NCBI GenBank assembly: GCA_025757985.1
Contig: CP107210.1
Location: 1,860,001 to 1,924,000 of the forward strand
Source of the DNA: Oscillospiraceae bacterium
GTDB lineage: Bacteria > Bacillota > Clostridia > Oscillospirales > Ruminococcaceae
DNA: 64,000 bases
Reading direction: 5' to 3'
Shown here piece after piece: positions 50,259 through 58,877 of this stretch. How positions within the stretch are numbered: position 1 is the stretch's first letter; the number at the start of each line of letters is the position of its first letter. Both the position numbers and the translations under genes were made by a program. The notes beneath the pieces were generated by a model. The model was not told where the DNA came from and ran no database searches. It saw nothing but the letters and a program-made list of their open reading frames with translations.

Positions 50259-50930
50259 TCACATCTCCTTCTCAAACCGGTCGATCTTGGCGACCTTGCC
50301 GACCACGGCCATGACATCGCCGTCCTTAAAGGTATAGTCCGCGGAGAACTCAACATTGGTCTGGCGGGCATGCTCCACCGCGATGACATTGATGCCGTAG
50401 ACCTTGCGCAGGTCAAGCTCCCGCACACTCTTACCCAGCATTTTGCCGCCCACAGCGATGCGGCGCACCTCGACACCGTCCCCCAGTGCGACATAGTCCA
50501 GCAGGTTGCCTGAGATCAGCCGCTTGCCGATGCGCACGGCCATATCGGCCTCCGGATAGACGACCTCAGCCCCCAGCTGCTTGAGGACCTCGCCATGTAC
50601 CTCGCTGGCCGCCTTGGAGATCACATGCGGCACGCCGAGCTTGGTGACAAGCATCGTTGTCAGGATGCTGATGTCGATCCGTTCGCCGATGCAGATCGTG
50701 ACAGTGCCGCAGTTCTGCATGCCGGTCTCCTTGAGTGCGGCCTCGTTCAGCTCGTCAATGACAAAGGCGTAATCGGTCCAGCCGCGCACTGCCTTGACCT
50801 TGGCCTCGTCCTTGTCAACGGCGATGACCTCCTTGCCGGCGTCCGACAGCGTTTTTACCAGTGCGGTGCCGAAGCGGCCCAGGCCGATGACACCGTAGCT
50901 TTCGGCGGAACTTTTCATTTTATCAAACAT
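50259..50930 (-). CDS. potassium uptake regulatory subunit (TrkA/KtrA)
   Basis: The 223-residue cytosolic protein has an RCK-N Rossmann domain with GLGRFG (16-21) and VIAVDKDE (about 36-43), and a C-terminal RCK-C domain (about 140-220). It forms the NAD/ATP-binding ring that gates the membrane subunit. Like KtrA it has a single RCK pair, not the double unit of E. coli TrkA. ATG at 50930 has AAAGGG seven bases upstream. It lies downstream of the TrkH/KtrB-like gene, separated by a repeat. Confidence 0.93.
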   Translation of the reverse strand: MFDKMKSSAESYGVIGLGRFGTALVKTLSDAGKEVIAVDKDEAKVKAVRGWTDYAFVIDELNEAALKETGMQNCGTVTICIGERIDISILTTMLVTKLGVPHVISKAASEVHGEVLKQLGAEVVYPEADMAVRIGKRLISGNLLDYVALGDGVEVRRIAVGGKMLGKSVRELDLRKVYGINVIAVEHARQTNVEFSADYTFKDGDVMAVVGKVAKIDRFEKEM

Positions 50931-50969
50931 ATGTGTACCCTTTCTGCGCCGCGCCGGGCGGCAGAGTAT

Positions 50970-51048
50970 GTAGGGGCGCATTCTATATGCGCCCGCGGAG
51001 CCGTGCCTGCGGCAGGCGGGCACGGGCGGATATGGAATCCGCCCCTAC
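50970..51048. repeat. modular palindromic repeat with two cores and a middle hairpin
   Basis: GTAGGGGCGCATTCTATATGCGCCC and GGGCGGATATGGAATCCGCCCCTAC as at 39511, with an extra GTGCCTGC-GGCAGGC hairpin between. It sits between the two potassium-transport genes. Confidence 0.75.
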
Positions 51049-51072
51049 GGTGGTTGCCTTGCGGCTTCGTAT

Positions 51073-52392
51073 TTACCCAATCGTGATGGCTTCTTCGGTA
51101 TAGCGGGCGGTGGGCTCGGGGCGCTCGACCCAGAGGGAGAGCAGCGTCACCGCACCCACGCGGCCGATGAACATGGTAAGGATCAGCAGCACCCGGCTGC
51201 CGGCGCAAAGCCCCGCCGTGATGCCGGTGGAAAGCCCTGACGTGCTGTAGGCCGAGATCTGCTCAAACAGCAGCCGGACAAAATCCATCTCCGGCTCAAG
51301 GATGCAGAGGCCGAAGGTGCCGCCCAGAACAACGATGATCCCCATCAGGGTGATGGTCGCAGCCTTGGGCAGCGCAGCGTCCGGCAGGCGGCGGTGGAAT
51401 GCGCCGAGCCGCCGCTTGGAGAAGATCGACCGCACCTGCTGCATCAGCACAAAAAAGGTGGTCGTCTTGATGCCGCCGCCCGTGGACCCCGGCGATGCGC
51501 CGATAAACATCAGCAGCATAATGACCAGCAGGCCCGCGTTGCTCAGGGTGCTGAAATCCACCGTGCAGAAGCCCGCCGTGCGGGCCGTCATGCTCTGGAA
51601 AAACGCCGTCATCCAGCCAAGGCCGTCGGTCAGCTGCAAAAGCGCCATGCCGCCGAAGAGCAGCACCGCCGTGGTGGAAAGCACGACCTTGGTGTGAAAG
51701 CTCATTTTGCGGAAATTGCCGCGGCAGCGGCCGACATCGAGGATGACCATAAAGCCGATGCCGCCCACGATGACGAGCGCATCGGTAACGATGTTCAGCA
51801 GCAGATCATCCCGGTAGGGGATCAGGCTGGTGCCGCCGCCCAGTGCGTCAAACCCCGCATTATTAAAGGAGGCGATCGAGTGAAAAATACTGAGCCAGAC
51901 CGCCCGCAGCGGCATGTGGTCCCGGGCAAAGGCCGGAAAGCTCAGCACCGCGCCCGCTGCCTCGCACAGCACCGTCATGAGCAGGACGGCCCGCACGAGT
52001 TTGACCATGCCGTTCAGGTTTTCGACATTCAGCGCCTCCCGCACAAGGGAACGGCCCTTCAGGCTGATGCGCCGCCCTGTCACAAGGGCCAGCCCCATAC
52101 CGATGGACGCCACGCCCAGACCGCCGATCTGGATCAGCACCGCGATGACCAGCTGGCCGAACAGACTGAAGGTGTCGCCGGTGTCCACCACGACCAGCCC
52201 GGTGACGCAGACGGCGCTGGTAGAGGTAAAAAGTGCGTTCAGCGGTGTGATATGCACCCCCGGATGCACCGAGAACGGCAGCATGAGCAGCGCCGCACCG
52301 CAGAGGATCAGCAGCGCAAAGCCGATGGCGATGATCCGCGCCGGGGGCTGCGTCTTTAAAAATTGTTGGACCGCATTGCGGATATGCTGCAT
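51073..52392 (-). CDS. potassium transporter membrane subunit (TrkH/KtrB family)
   Basis: The 439-residue protein has about ten membrane helices and four selectivity-filter-like turns. The first is TSTSAVCVTGLVVVDTGD (about 56-73); later ones lie in SFNNAGFDALGG, TARTAGFCTVDFS and SAYSTSGLSTGIT. It forms the K+ pore that works with the TrkA/KtrA-like subunit encoded downstream. The length is closer to KtrB than to TrkH. ATG at 52392 has GGAGG ten bases upstream; an ATG nine codons earlier is possible but less well placed. Confidence 0.94.
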   Translation of the reverse strand: MQHIRNAVQQFLKTQPPARIIAIGFALLILCGAALLMLPFSVHPGVHITPLNALFTSTSAVCVTGLVVVDTGDTFSLFGQLVIAVLIQIGGLGVASIGMGLALVTGRRISLKGRSLVREALNVENLNGMVKLVRAVLLMTVLCEAAGAVLSFPAFARDHMPLRAVWLSIFHSIASFNNAGFDALGGGTSLIPYRDDLLLNIVTDALVIVGGIGFMVILDVGRCRGNFRKMSFHTKVVLSTTAVLLFGGMALLQLTDGLGWMTAFFQSMTARTAGFCTVDFSTLSNAGLLVIMLLMFIGASPGSTGGGIKTTTFFVLMQQVRSIFSKRRLGAFHRRLPDAALPKAATITLMGIIVVLGGTFGLCILEPEMDFVRLLFEQISAYSTSGLSTGITAGLCAGSRVLLILTMFIGRVGAVTLLSLWVERPEPTARYTEEAITIG

Positions 52393-52426
52393 GGTGTTTT
52401 TCCCTCCTGCCGATTGCATTGGCTGT

Positions 52427-52456
52427 ATTATAGCACACTTTCCGCTGCGTGACCAA
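52427..52456 (-). promoter_or_regulatory. probable promoter of the TrkH/KtrB gene
   Basis: On the minus strand TATAAT (52427-52432) is clear. The -35 hexamer TTGGTC (52451-52456, 18 bases away) is poor, so activation may be needed. Confidence 0.5.
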
Positions 52457-52508
52457 ATTTATTTTTTTTTTCGCGCCGCAGGGGGGCGCAGGGGGGCGCA
52501 AATCGCCC

Positions 52509-52537
52509 TTGCGGTATTGCGTTAAATCATGTATAAT
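52509..52537 (+). promoter_or_regulatory. promoter of the MBOAT operon, overlapping a MITE-end-like sequence
   Basis: TTGCGG (52509-52514), a 17-base spacer and TATAAT (52532-52537). The stretch 52510-52530 matches the right end of MITE copy B at 19 of 21 positions. Just upstream are a T10 run (52462-52471) and two tandem copies of GGGGGGCGCA (52481-52500). Confidence 0.7.
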
Positions 52538-52572
52538 GAATTATTACTGATAGTATGTTGGGAGGTGCGGCC

Positions 52573-54069
52573 ATGAGCCTGCAGAGTTTCGGGTTCTTCG
52601 GCTTTTTGCTGGTGGTGGCCGTGGTGTATCTGCACCTGCCGCAGCGGCTGCAAAGCGTTTTTCTGCTGGGGGCCAGCTGGGTATTCTACGCGCTGGCCAT
52701 GCCGGCCATGCTGCCCGTGACCATCGCTGTTGCGGTGTTCACCTACCTGTGCGGCCGCGGGCTGGCGGCGCGGGGCGGCGTGCATAAAACGGCAGCGCTG
52801 CGCCTCGGCGTTGGCGGGCTGCTGGCGATCCTTGCCTTCTTCAAATACAACGGCGCGTTTGCAGCGGACGGCGGCTGGCAGGCCGTGGCCATGCCGCTGG
52901 GCATCAGCTTTTACACCTTTGCGGCCATCTCCTACCTGATTGACGCTGCGCGCGGCGATTGCGAGGTCGAGACAAGCTTCATCGACTTTGCGCTGTTTCT
53001 GAACTTTTTTGCCACTGTGACACAGGGGCCGATCTGCCGTGCCGGGGCACTGCTGCCCCAACTCAAGGCCGAGCATCGCTTTGACGCCGCCCGCACCGTG
53101 CAGGCGCTGCGGCTGCTGGCGCTGGGCCTTTTTAAGCTGGTGGCCGTCAGCGATGTGCTGGGCCTGCTGGTGGACGAGGTGTTCCCCCACTACGGCAGCT
53201 ACGGCGGCCCCATGCTGGTGCTGGCCGCTGTGTTTTATACCTTTCAGCTGTATTTCAACTTCTCCGGCTATTCTGAGGTTGCCCGCGCGGTGGGGCTGCT
53301 GCTCGGCCTGACCCTGCCGGAGAACTTCAAAACACCTTTTTTTGCCACAAACTTTTCCGGCTTCTGGAGCCGCTGGCACATCAGCTTTTCGTCCTGGCTG
53401 CAGGACTATCTCTTTATGCCGCTGGCGTGGGCCGATGTTTCGGGCGTGACACACGGCAGGCTGACCCGCCTGCCCGCCGAGGTCTGCGTATTCACGGTGT
53501 TTTTTGTGTCGGGCTTCTGGCACGGCAATACACTGCCCTTTGTGGTGTGGGGCCTTTTGCAGGCCTGCTACCGTCTGGGTGAGGAGCTGCTGCACCGCCG
53601 CCTCGGCAAGCCCAAAAAGAAGGCCCCCGCCCGCGTGCAGTGGGCCAAGCGCGCCGGTGTATTTGCGCTGTGGTGCGTGAGCATGGTCTTTTTCCGGGTG
53701 GGGTCCTCCCCTGCCGCCGCGCCGCTGACCGTTGGCGATGCGTTCCGGTATCTGGGCGGCTGTTTCCTTAACTGGGCGCCCGCGCGGTTTGTCGCCGAGC
53801 TGTACGCCGCCGCGTCCAACGGCTTTTACGCCAACGCCATCATGGTGGCCGCGTACTACGCCTTCACGGCGCTGGTGCTGGCGCTGGCGTTTTATCTGGA
53901 CGCCCGCCGGGCGTTTGCGTTCAAGAACAAGCCCGCCGAGTTCTGCCTTGCCAAAGAAAAGCACCGCTGGGCCGTCTATTATGCACTGGTGATCGCGCTG
54001 CTGATCGGCTATATCATGCAGAGCGGCGGCTTCGGCAGTTCCGGCTTCGGCATGTATGCGGGGTTTTAA
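52573..54069 (+). CDS. MBOAT family O-acyltransferase (AlgI/DltB-like)
   Basis: The 498-residue membrane protein has about eleven helices. The MBOAT signatures are FWSRWHISFSSWLQDY in the middle and VSGFWHGNTLPFVVWG with the catalytic His further on. Such proteins pass acyl groups, mostly acetyl, through the membrane to surface polymers. ATG at 52573 has GGGAGG seven bases upstream. The next gene encodes an SGNH-type partner, so the two form an acylation pair like AlgI with AlgJ/X or DltB with DltD. Confidence 0.95.
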   Translation: MSLQSFGFFGFLLVVAVVYLHLPQRLQSVFLLGASWVFYALAMPAMLPVTIAVAVFTYLCGRGLAARGGVHKTAALRLGVGGLLAILAFFKYNGAFAADGGWQAVAMPLGISFYTFAAISYLIDAARGDCEVETSFIDFALFLNFFATVTQGPICRAGALLPQLKAEHRFDAARTVQALRLLALGLFKLVAVSDVLGLLVDEVFPHYGSYGGPMLVLAAVFYTFQLYFNFSGYSEVARAVGLLLGLTLPENFKTPFFATNFSGFWSRWHISFSSWLQDYLFMPLAWADVSGVTHGRLTRLPAEVCVFTVFFVSGFWHGNTLPFVVWGLLQACYRLGEELLHRRLGKPKKKAPARVQWAKRAGVFALWCVSMVFFRVGSSPAAAPLTVGDAFRYLGGCFLNWAPARFVAELYAAASNGFYANAIMVAAYYAFTALVLALAFYLDARRAFAFKNKPAEFCLAKEKHRWAVYYALVIALLIGYIMQSGGFGSSGFGMYAGF

Positions 54070-54073
54070 CTCC

Positions 54074-54222
54074 AAGCCTTCCCCAGGGGGGGAAGGTGGC
54101 GCCGCAGCGCCGGATGAGGGGCGGGCTTCCCGCAACCACCCATTTAAGGGTTGTATCGGCGCCGTCGCCCCTCATCAGTCAGCGGGCGGAGCCGCTGACA
54201 GCTTCCCCCGCAGGGGGAAGCC
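54074..54222. repeat. palindromic intergenic repeat (CCGGATGAGGGG family)
   Basis: AAGCCTTCCCC...GGAAGG, GCGCCGGATGAGGGGC...GCCCCTCATCAGTC and AGCTTCCCCC...GGGGGAAGCC arms. It separates the MBOAT gene from its SGNH partner. Confidence 0.85.
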
Positions 54223-54250
54223 ATTCTAACGAAAGGAGGCTGCTTGGCCC

Positions 54251-55192
54251 ATGAAAAACATTCTCAAAAAAATGGCGCTTCTGGCGATCCCTGTGGTTCT
54301 GTGGTTCGTGTTCTTTGCTGCGTTTGAGCCAAACAACTACTTCGGGCTGAAGGCCTCCGCCTCGTCCAGCCAGCCGGTGGCGCGGGTGCGCGCCTACCAG
54401 CAGGCGCCGGGCACAAATCTGATTTTAGGGGACAGCCGCCTTGCCCATTTTGATATGCAGCTGGTCAACAGCCTGACCGGGCAGCCGTGGCAGAACCTTG
54501 CGTTCGGCGGTGCCTCGCTCAAGGAGACGCTTGATCTGGCGGACTATATACTCAACTCCGGTCATGAGGTTGATACCCTAGTGGCAGAGGTTTCGTTCTA
54601 TACGCTGAACGCCGGGTACAACACCGACCGCTTTGCCGCGTTGGAGGAGACGCTGAACAACCCCCTCGCCTACTGCTTTAACCTTGAGTACAATGTAAAC
54701 GCCCTGACCGTGGCGATGGACACGCTGCGCGGCACACCTGACACGATCGAGTCCGGCGACTGGACCGAGAGCGATTATCTGGCCGATGACGGCACGGTGC
54801 TGCCGCTGCACCGCCGGCTGTACGACTACACCGCCACCATCACCCCGCGCTGCAGGGACTGGTCGGTCAACACCGAGCAGCTTGAGCGGCTGCGCGCTTT
54901 GGCTGAGCGCTGTCAGGCCGAGGGCGTGCGGCTCATCGTGGTTTTGCCGCCGATGGCGGAAAATGTGCGCACCGAAGTCTGCGATGCCTTCGGCATCAGC
55001 GATGCGATGGAGGATGAGGTACTGCCCGCGCTGCGCGCCTGGGCCGACAGCTACGGCTTTACCCTGCTGGACTATGAGTGGGGCGGCAGCTGCATCACAG
55101 ACGATGACACGCAGTTTTTTGACGGTTTCCACCTTGATGAAAAATACGGCCTGCCGGTTTGGACACAAGAGTTGTTTAACGATATAAAGTGA
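54251..55192 (+). CDS. SGNH-like acyltransferase partner of the MBOAT protein
   Basis: The 313-residue protein has an N-terminal membrane anchor (about 8-26) and an extracytoplasmic domain. LILGDSRLAHF gives Ser62 as the nucleophile and FFDGFHLDEKYG gives Asp291 and His294, the SGNH-type triad of DltD- and AlgX-like proteins. It probably takes the acetyl group exported by the MBOAT protein and adds it to a glycan. ATG at 54251 has AAAGGAGG 11 bases upstream. The acceptor is not known. Confidence 0.87.
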   Translation: MKNILKKMALLAIPVVLWFVFFAAFEPNNYFGLKASASSSQPVARVRAYQQAPGTNLILGDSRLAHFDMQLVNSLTGQPWQNLAFGGASLKETLDLADYILNSGHEVDTLVAEVSFYTLNAGYNTDRFAALEETLNNPLAYCFNLEYNVNALTVAMDTLRGTPDTIESGDWTESDYLADDGTVLPLHRRLYDYTATITPRCRDWSVNTEQLERLRALAERCQAEGVRLIVVLPPMAENVRTEVCDAFGISDAMEDEVLPALRAWADSYGFTLLDYEWGGSCITDDDTQFFDGFHLDEKYGLPVWTQELFNDIK

Positions 55193-55201
55193 GTACCGCA
55201 C

Positions 55202-55395
55202 GGTAGGGGCGGGGCTCTGCTCCGCCCGCGGGGCGTCGAGGACGCCGCCCCCTACACCGTAGGGGCGCATTCTATATGCGCCCGGCAGCCTTCCCGCGGC
55301 CACCCATTCACGGATAATAGCGAAAACACCGTCCCTCATCCGGCCTTCGGCCACCTCCCCCGTATCGGGGGAGTCTGTCCCGCGGGGGAAGGCTT
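55202..55395. repeat. chimeric repeat: GTAGGGG family joined to CCGGATGAGGGG family
   Basis: The left half (55202-55285) has units with cores GGGGCTCTGCTCC, GGCGTCGAGGACGCC and GCGCATTCTATATGCGC. The right half (55286-55395) has GCAGCCTTCCC...CCCTCATCCGGCC...GGGGGAAGGCTTT. The two families meet without a spacer. Confidence 0.8.
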
Positions 55396-55409
55396 TTTAG
55401 GAGGTACAC

Positions 55410-56723
55410 ATGGCATTAGATTTCCTGATTTTATATGAACACACCGTCCGCGAGTATGAGAGCGACCTTTTGCTCAAGCTGGAGCTGGAGCGGCGCGGCT
55501 ATACTGCCGAGATCCGCCAGCTGCTTGACCCCAAGCGGCTGCGGCTCTTCGGCAAGGACAAGCCGGAGGTGCTGGTGGCCAGCTGCATGTACGACAACGA
55601 GGCCATCAACAGCCATGTGTACAACAACATCGGCCGCTGCAACAAGATCGTCAACCTCCACTGGGAGCAGATGCTCTCCGACACGCAGGAGGAGGGCGAC
55701 TGGTTCAATATGAACGGCAATGCCAAGCGCTGTGTGCAGACCTGCTGGGGCACGCGCACCGCTGCCCGTCTGCAGGCCCACGGCATGGAGGCCAAAAACA
55801 CCCCCGTGACCGGCGCCGTCATGATGGACTTTCTGCGCCCGGAGTTCAACGGATATTTCAAGGATAAGGCGTCGCTGTGCAGGGAGTTCGGCCTCGACCC
55901 CGAAAAGCAGCTGCACCTGTATATCTCAAGCTTCGGCTATGCCAGCATGAGCGAGGAGGAGGTAGCCGAGCTTTCCAAGATGGCAGGCACCGACTTTACC
56001 GGCTTTGCCAAAACAAACCGCATCTCGATGCAGGAAACATTGCGCTGGTTCGATGAATATCTGGGCCAGCATCCCGAGGTCGAGCTTGTCTACCGCCGCC
56101 ACCCCAGCGAGTGGAACTCCCCCGCGCTGGAGGCGCTGGCGAAAAAGCGGCCGAACTTCCATGTTATTTTTGCCGACTCGGTCAAGCAGTGGATCGTTGC
56201 CGCAGACTCGATCTCGATCTGGATGAGCACCGCCATCGCCGAGGTGTACATGGCGGGCAAAAGCTGCCATATCCTGCGCCCGGTGCCGATCGAGCATGAG
56301 TACGACCCGGTCATCTATAAGGACGCGCGCTATGTGACAAGCTACGATGCGTTTGCCGCCGCCATGGCCGAGCCGGAGCCGCCCTTCCCCATCGCGCGGG
56401 AGGTCATCGAGGGGTATTTTGACCCGAGCGATACGCCCGCCTACAAGCGGATGGCCGACCTTTTGGAGGATGTCTACAAAAATCCGCCGCGGGACGAGCC
56501 GATGGGCGCGGGCTTTACCCCGCATTTCAACAAGCTGAAGCTCTGCGCGCTGGCCGGGGTGCATTTTCTCTATAAGCACGGCTGGGAGCCGAAAAAGGTA
56601 TTCGCCTTCTGCCCGCCGCTGGCAGATTTTGCGCAGCGCATCTACGGCTATGTAGACAAAGCGCATGTGACGCCGGAACAGGTGGCTGCAATGACGGAAC
56701 GCATTAAGCCGTTCGTCCGCTGA
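55410..56723 (+). CDS. surface carbohydrate biosynthesis protein (GT-B-like)
   Basis: The 437-residue soluble protein begins LDFLILYEHTVREYESDLLLKLELERRGY. VLVASCMYDNEAINSH (about 50-65), a middle GAVMMDFLRPEF and a C-terminal half with YRRHPSEWN, DSISIWMSTAIAEVYMAGKSCHILRP follow. The latter resembles the nucleotide-binding half of GT-B enzymes such as those in capsule and CDP-glycerol transferase families. ATG at 55410 has AGGAGG five bases upstream. Its place between the SGNH and flippase genes supports a glycan role; the reaction is unknown. Confidence 0.78.
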   Translation: MALDFLILYEHTVREYESDLLLKLELERRGYTAEIRQLLDPKRLRLFGKDKPEVLVASCMYDNEAINSHVYNNIGRCNKIVNLHWEQMLSDTQEEGDWFNMNGNAKRCVQTCWGTRTAARLQAHGMEAKNTPVTGAVMMDFLRPEFNGYFKDKASLCREFGLDPEKQLHLYISSFGYASMSEEEVAELSKMAGTDFTGFAKTNRISMQETLRWFDEYLGQHPEVELVYRRHPSEWNSPALEALAKKRPNFHVIFADSVKQWIVAADSISIWMSTAIAEVYMAGKSCHILRPVPIEHEYDPVIYKDARYVTSYDAFAAAMAEPEPPFPIAREVIEGYFDPSDTPAYKRMADLLEDVYKNPPRDEPMGAGFTPHFNKLKLCALAGVHFLYKHGWEPKKVFAFCPPLADFAQRIYGYVDKAHVTPEQVAAMTERIKPFVR

Positions 56724-56727
56724 GCAT

Positions 56728-56813
56728 GTAGGGGCCGGGCATGCCCGGCCCTGCACTGTATGGCAGACGCGCAGTAAAGGCAAGGCTGCGGGCCGGGCAT
56801 GCCCGGCCCCTAC
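56728..56813. repeat. modular palindromic repeat, two units of core CCGGGCATGCCCGG
   Basis: GTAGGGGCCGGGCATGCCCGG and a second unit ending in CCCGGCCCCTAC enclose about 40 bases. It lies between the surface carbohydrate and flippase genes. Confidence 0.8.
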
Positions 56814-56835
56814 AACGCTATGATGGGACACACAT

Positions 56836-58290
56836 ATGTCAGAAAACAAAAAATCCGCCGGCGAGTCCTTCGCCGGGAATGTAATGAAATATTCGGTGGC
56901 GACCTATCTGGGCTTCGCCATCACGGGGCTGGCCCTTATCGTCAAGGGGCTGCTGCCCGCCGAGGTGCTCGGCGCGCCGGTCACCTTTATGACCTACACG
57001 GCCACCATCATGAACATCGGCATTCTTGGGCTGGATCAGGCGCTGCTGCGCTTTTATCATGAGCCGCCCGCCGGGGCCGAGCCGCGCCAGCTGTTTGCGG
57101 CCTGCACCCGCATCTCGGCATCCTTTATGATGCTGCTGGGCGTTGCGGGCAGCGTGTTTTTTGCACAGCCCCTCGCTGCCGCGTTCGGCCTTGGCTCCGC
57201 CGGGCCGGGCATCGTGCCGCTGCTCTTTCTCAATGCGGCGCTCTATATGCTGGTGCGGTATCTGAATGTCCTGCTTCGGCTGGAAAACGACCTGCGCGCC
57301 TACACGGCACAGACGCTCTGGATGCAGGGCTGCTACAACCTGTTTTATCTGCTGCCGGGCTTTTTCACCTCCGAGGTCTTTGTGCTGGCGGTCGCCGCCA
57401 TCCTCAGCTTCGGCGTGGTGGCCATTGCGTTCGGGTACAAGTATCGCGCCGCCGTGCTGGCACCGCTGCCCGCGGCACAGCTGGGCGGCATTGCGCGGCA
57501 GGCCGTGCCTTACGGCATCGCACTGGCCCCGGCGCAGATTTTGTTCAGCCTGTCCAGCGGTATCTGCCTTTCGTTTGTCGGCAACGCCTGCGGCGAGAGC
57601 GCGCAGGGGCTTTTTGCCTTCGGCTACAGCCTTGCGCAGCTTGTAACGGCGATTCAGGCCGGGTTTTCGACCTACTGGGGGCCTTATGTCTACGCCCACT
57701 ACCGCGCAGAGCAGGAGCGCATCTGCCGCGTGCATGATGTGCTGGACCTGCTGATCTTCGGCTTTTTCTGCGCGCTGGTCATGCTGGAGGACATCGTCTT
57801 TGTCATCTTCCCCGACAAGCGGGGGTGTCTGGCGATCTTCCCGCTGCTGATGCTGGCCGTTGTGTTCAACATTTTGTGTGAGGGCACGGTCTACGGCAAC
57901 TCGATCGCCCGCAAGCCGTGGCATGACACGATCGGCATCGGACTGGGGGCGCTGTCCAACTTCTGGCTTTGTGCGGTGCTGGTGCCGCGCTTTGGGCTGA
58001 CCGGTGCAGCGCTCGCGCTGGCCGCCAGCAACGGCGCCGCCTTTTTGTACCGCAGCGTCACGGGGCAGATGTATTACCGCACCGTGGCCAGCTACCCCAA
58101 GACGATCTCCGGCTTTCTGCTGGCGTTTGCAGTCACGGCAGTCGGCACGCTGCTGTGGCAGCACTTCTTTATAAAATTCGCGCTGGTTGGCGTGATTTTG
58201 TTTATCTACTGCACACTCTACCGCGCGCAGCTGGCCAGGCTCTGGACCATGGGGCTGGGCATCCTGCGCGGCATCTTCCACAAGAGGTGA
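56836..58290 (+). CDS. polysaccharide flippase (Wzx/MATE-like)
   Basis: The 484-residue protein has about twelve to fourteen hydrophobic helices of the MOP superfamily. It starts GNVMKYSVATYLGFAITGLALIVKGLLP and includes NIGILGLDQALLRFYHEPP and FAFGYSLAQLVTAIQAGFSTYWGPYVYAHYR. Such proteins turn lipid-linked oligosaccharides over the membrane. Only a weak GGGA lies before the ATG at 56836. Its neighbours suggest it exports the glycan that the MBOAT/SGNH pair acylates. Confidence 0.92.
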   Translation: MSENKKSAGESFAGNVMKYSVATYLGFAITGLALIVKGLLPAEVLGAPVTFMTYTATIMNIGILGLDQALLRFYHEPPAGAEPRQLFAACTRISASFMMLLGVAGSVFFAQPLAAAFGLGSAGPGIVPLLFLNAALYMLVRYLNVLLRLENDLRAYTAQTLWMQGCYNLFYLLPGFFTSEVFVLAVAAILSFGVVAIAFGYKYRAAVLAPLPAAQLGGIARQAVPYGIALAPAQILFSLSSGICLSFVGNACGESAQGLFAFGYSLAQLVTAIQAGFSTYWGPYVYAHYRAEQERICRVHDVLDLLIFGFFCALVMLEDIVFVIFPDKRGCLAIFPLLMLAVVFNILCEGTVYGNSIARKPWHDTIGIGLGALSNFWLCAVLVPRFGLTGAALALAASNGAAFLYRSVTGQMYYRTVASYPKTISGFLLAFAVTAVGTLLWQHFFIKFALVGVILFIYCTLYRAQLARLWTMGLGILRGIFHKR

Positions 58291-58298
58291 GGGAAATC

Positions 58299-58877
58299 AT
58301 GAAGCATTGCGGCACACAGGAATTGGAGACGCAGCGCCTTGTTCTGCGGCGGCTCTCCATGGATGACAGCGAAATGATGTACAACAACTGGGCCAGCGAC
58401 AAGCAGGTCACGCAGTACCTGCGCTGGAACGCCCACCACAGCTGGGGTGAGACCGCCGAGACGCTGAACGAGTGGGAAAAGCACTACGATGACCCCGCCT
58501 TTTACCAGTGGGGCATCACCGACCGGCACACCGGCGTGCTGTTCGGCTCGATCAGCCTTTTCCCCGCGCCGGCGCTCAAGACCGGCTGGCACCTGAATAC
58601 GGAGCGGCTTGGCCCTGCGTGGGAGGTCGGCTACGCGCTCGGCCGCAAATGGTGGAATAAAGGCTATGCAACTGAGGCACTCTGTACCGTGCGGGACTAC
58701 TGGTTTGACACGGTGGGCGCCGACTGGCTGGCCGCCGTCCACGCCAACGAGAATATTGCCAGCAGCGCCGTGCTGCAAAAGGCAGGCTTTGTCTACGACC
58801 ATGATGTGACCGACCGCAAGTTTGACGGCACCCCGGTTCCCTGCCGCGCCTACCACCTGCTGAAAGAGGAATTATGA
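58299..58877 (+). CDS. GNAT family N-acetyltransferase (RimJ/RimL-like)
   Basis: The 192-residue protein has the GNAT pattern: LETQRLVLRRLSMDDSEMMY at the start, WEVGYALGRKWWNKGYATEAL (the acetyl-CoA loop, about 106-126) and HANENIASSAVLQKAGF near 149-165. This form resembles RimJ/RimL enzymes that modify protein N-termini or small molecules. The ATG at 58299 starts eight bases after the flippase stop with GAGGTGAGGG upstream, and the gene overlaps hflX by four bases. Confidence 0.92.
   Translation: MKHCGTQELETQRLVLRRLSMDDSEMMYNNWASDKQVTQYLRWNAHHSWGETAETLNEWEKHYDDPAFYQWGITDRHTGVLFGSISLFPAPALKTGWHLNTERLGPAWEVGYALGRKWWNKGYATEALCTVRDYWFDTVGADWLAAVHANENIASSAVLQKAGFVYDHDVTDRKFDGTPVPCRAYHLLKEEL

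Noticed and set aside
54086..54092. G7 run after the MBOAT gene as a phase-variation site
   Set aside because: It is part of the repeat arm, short, and not in a promoter or coding frame.
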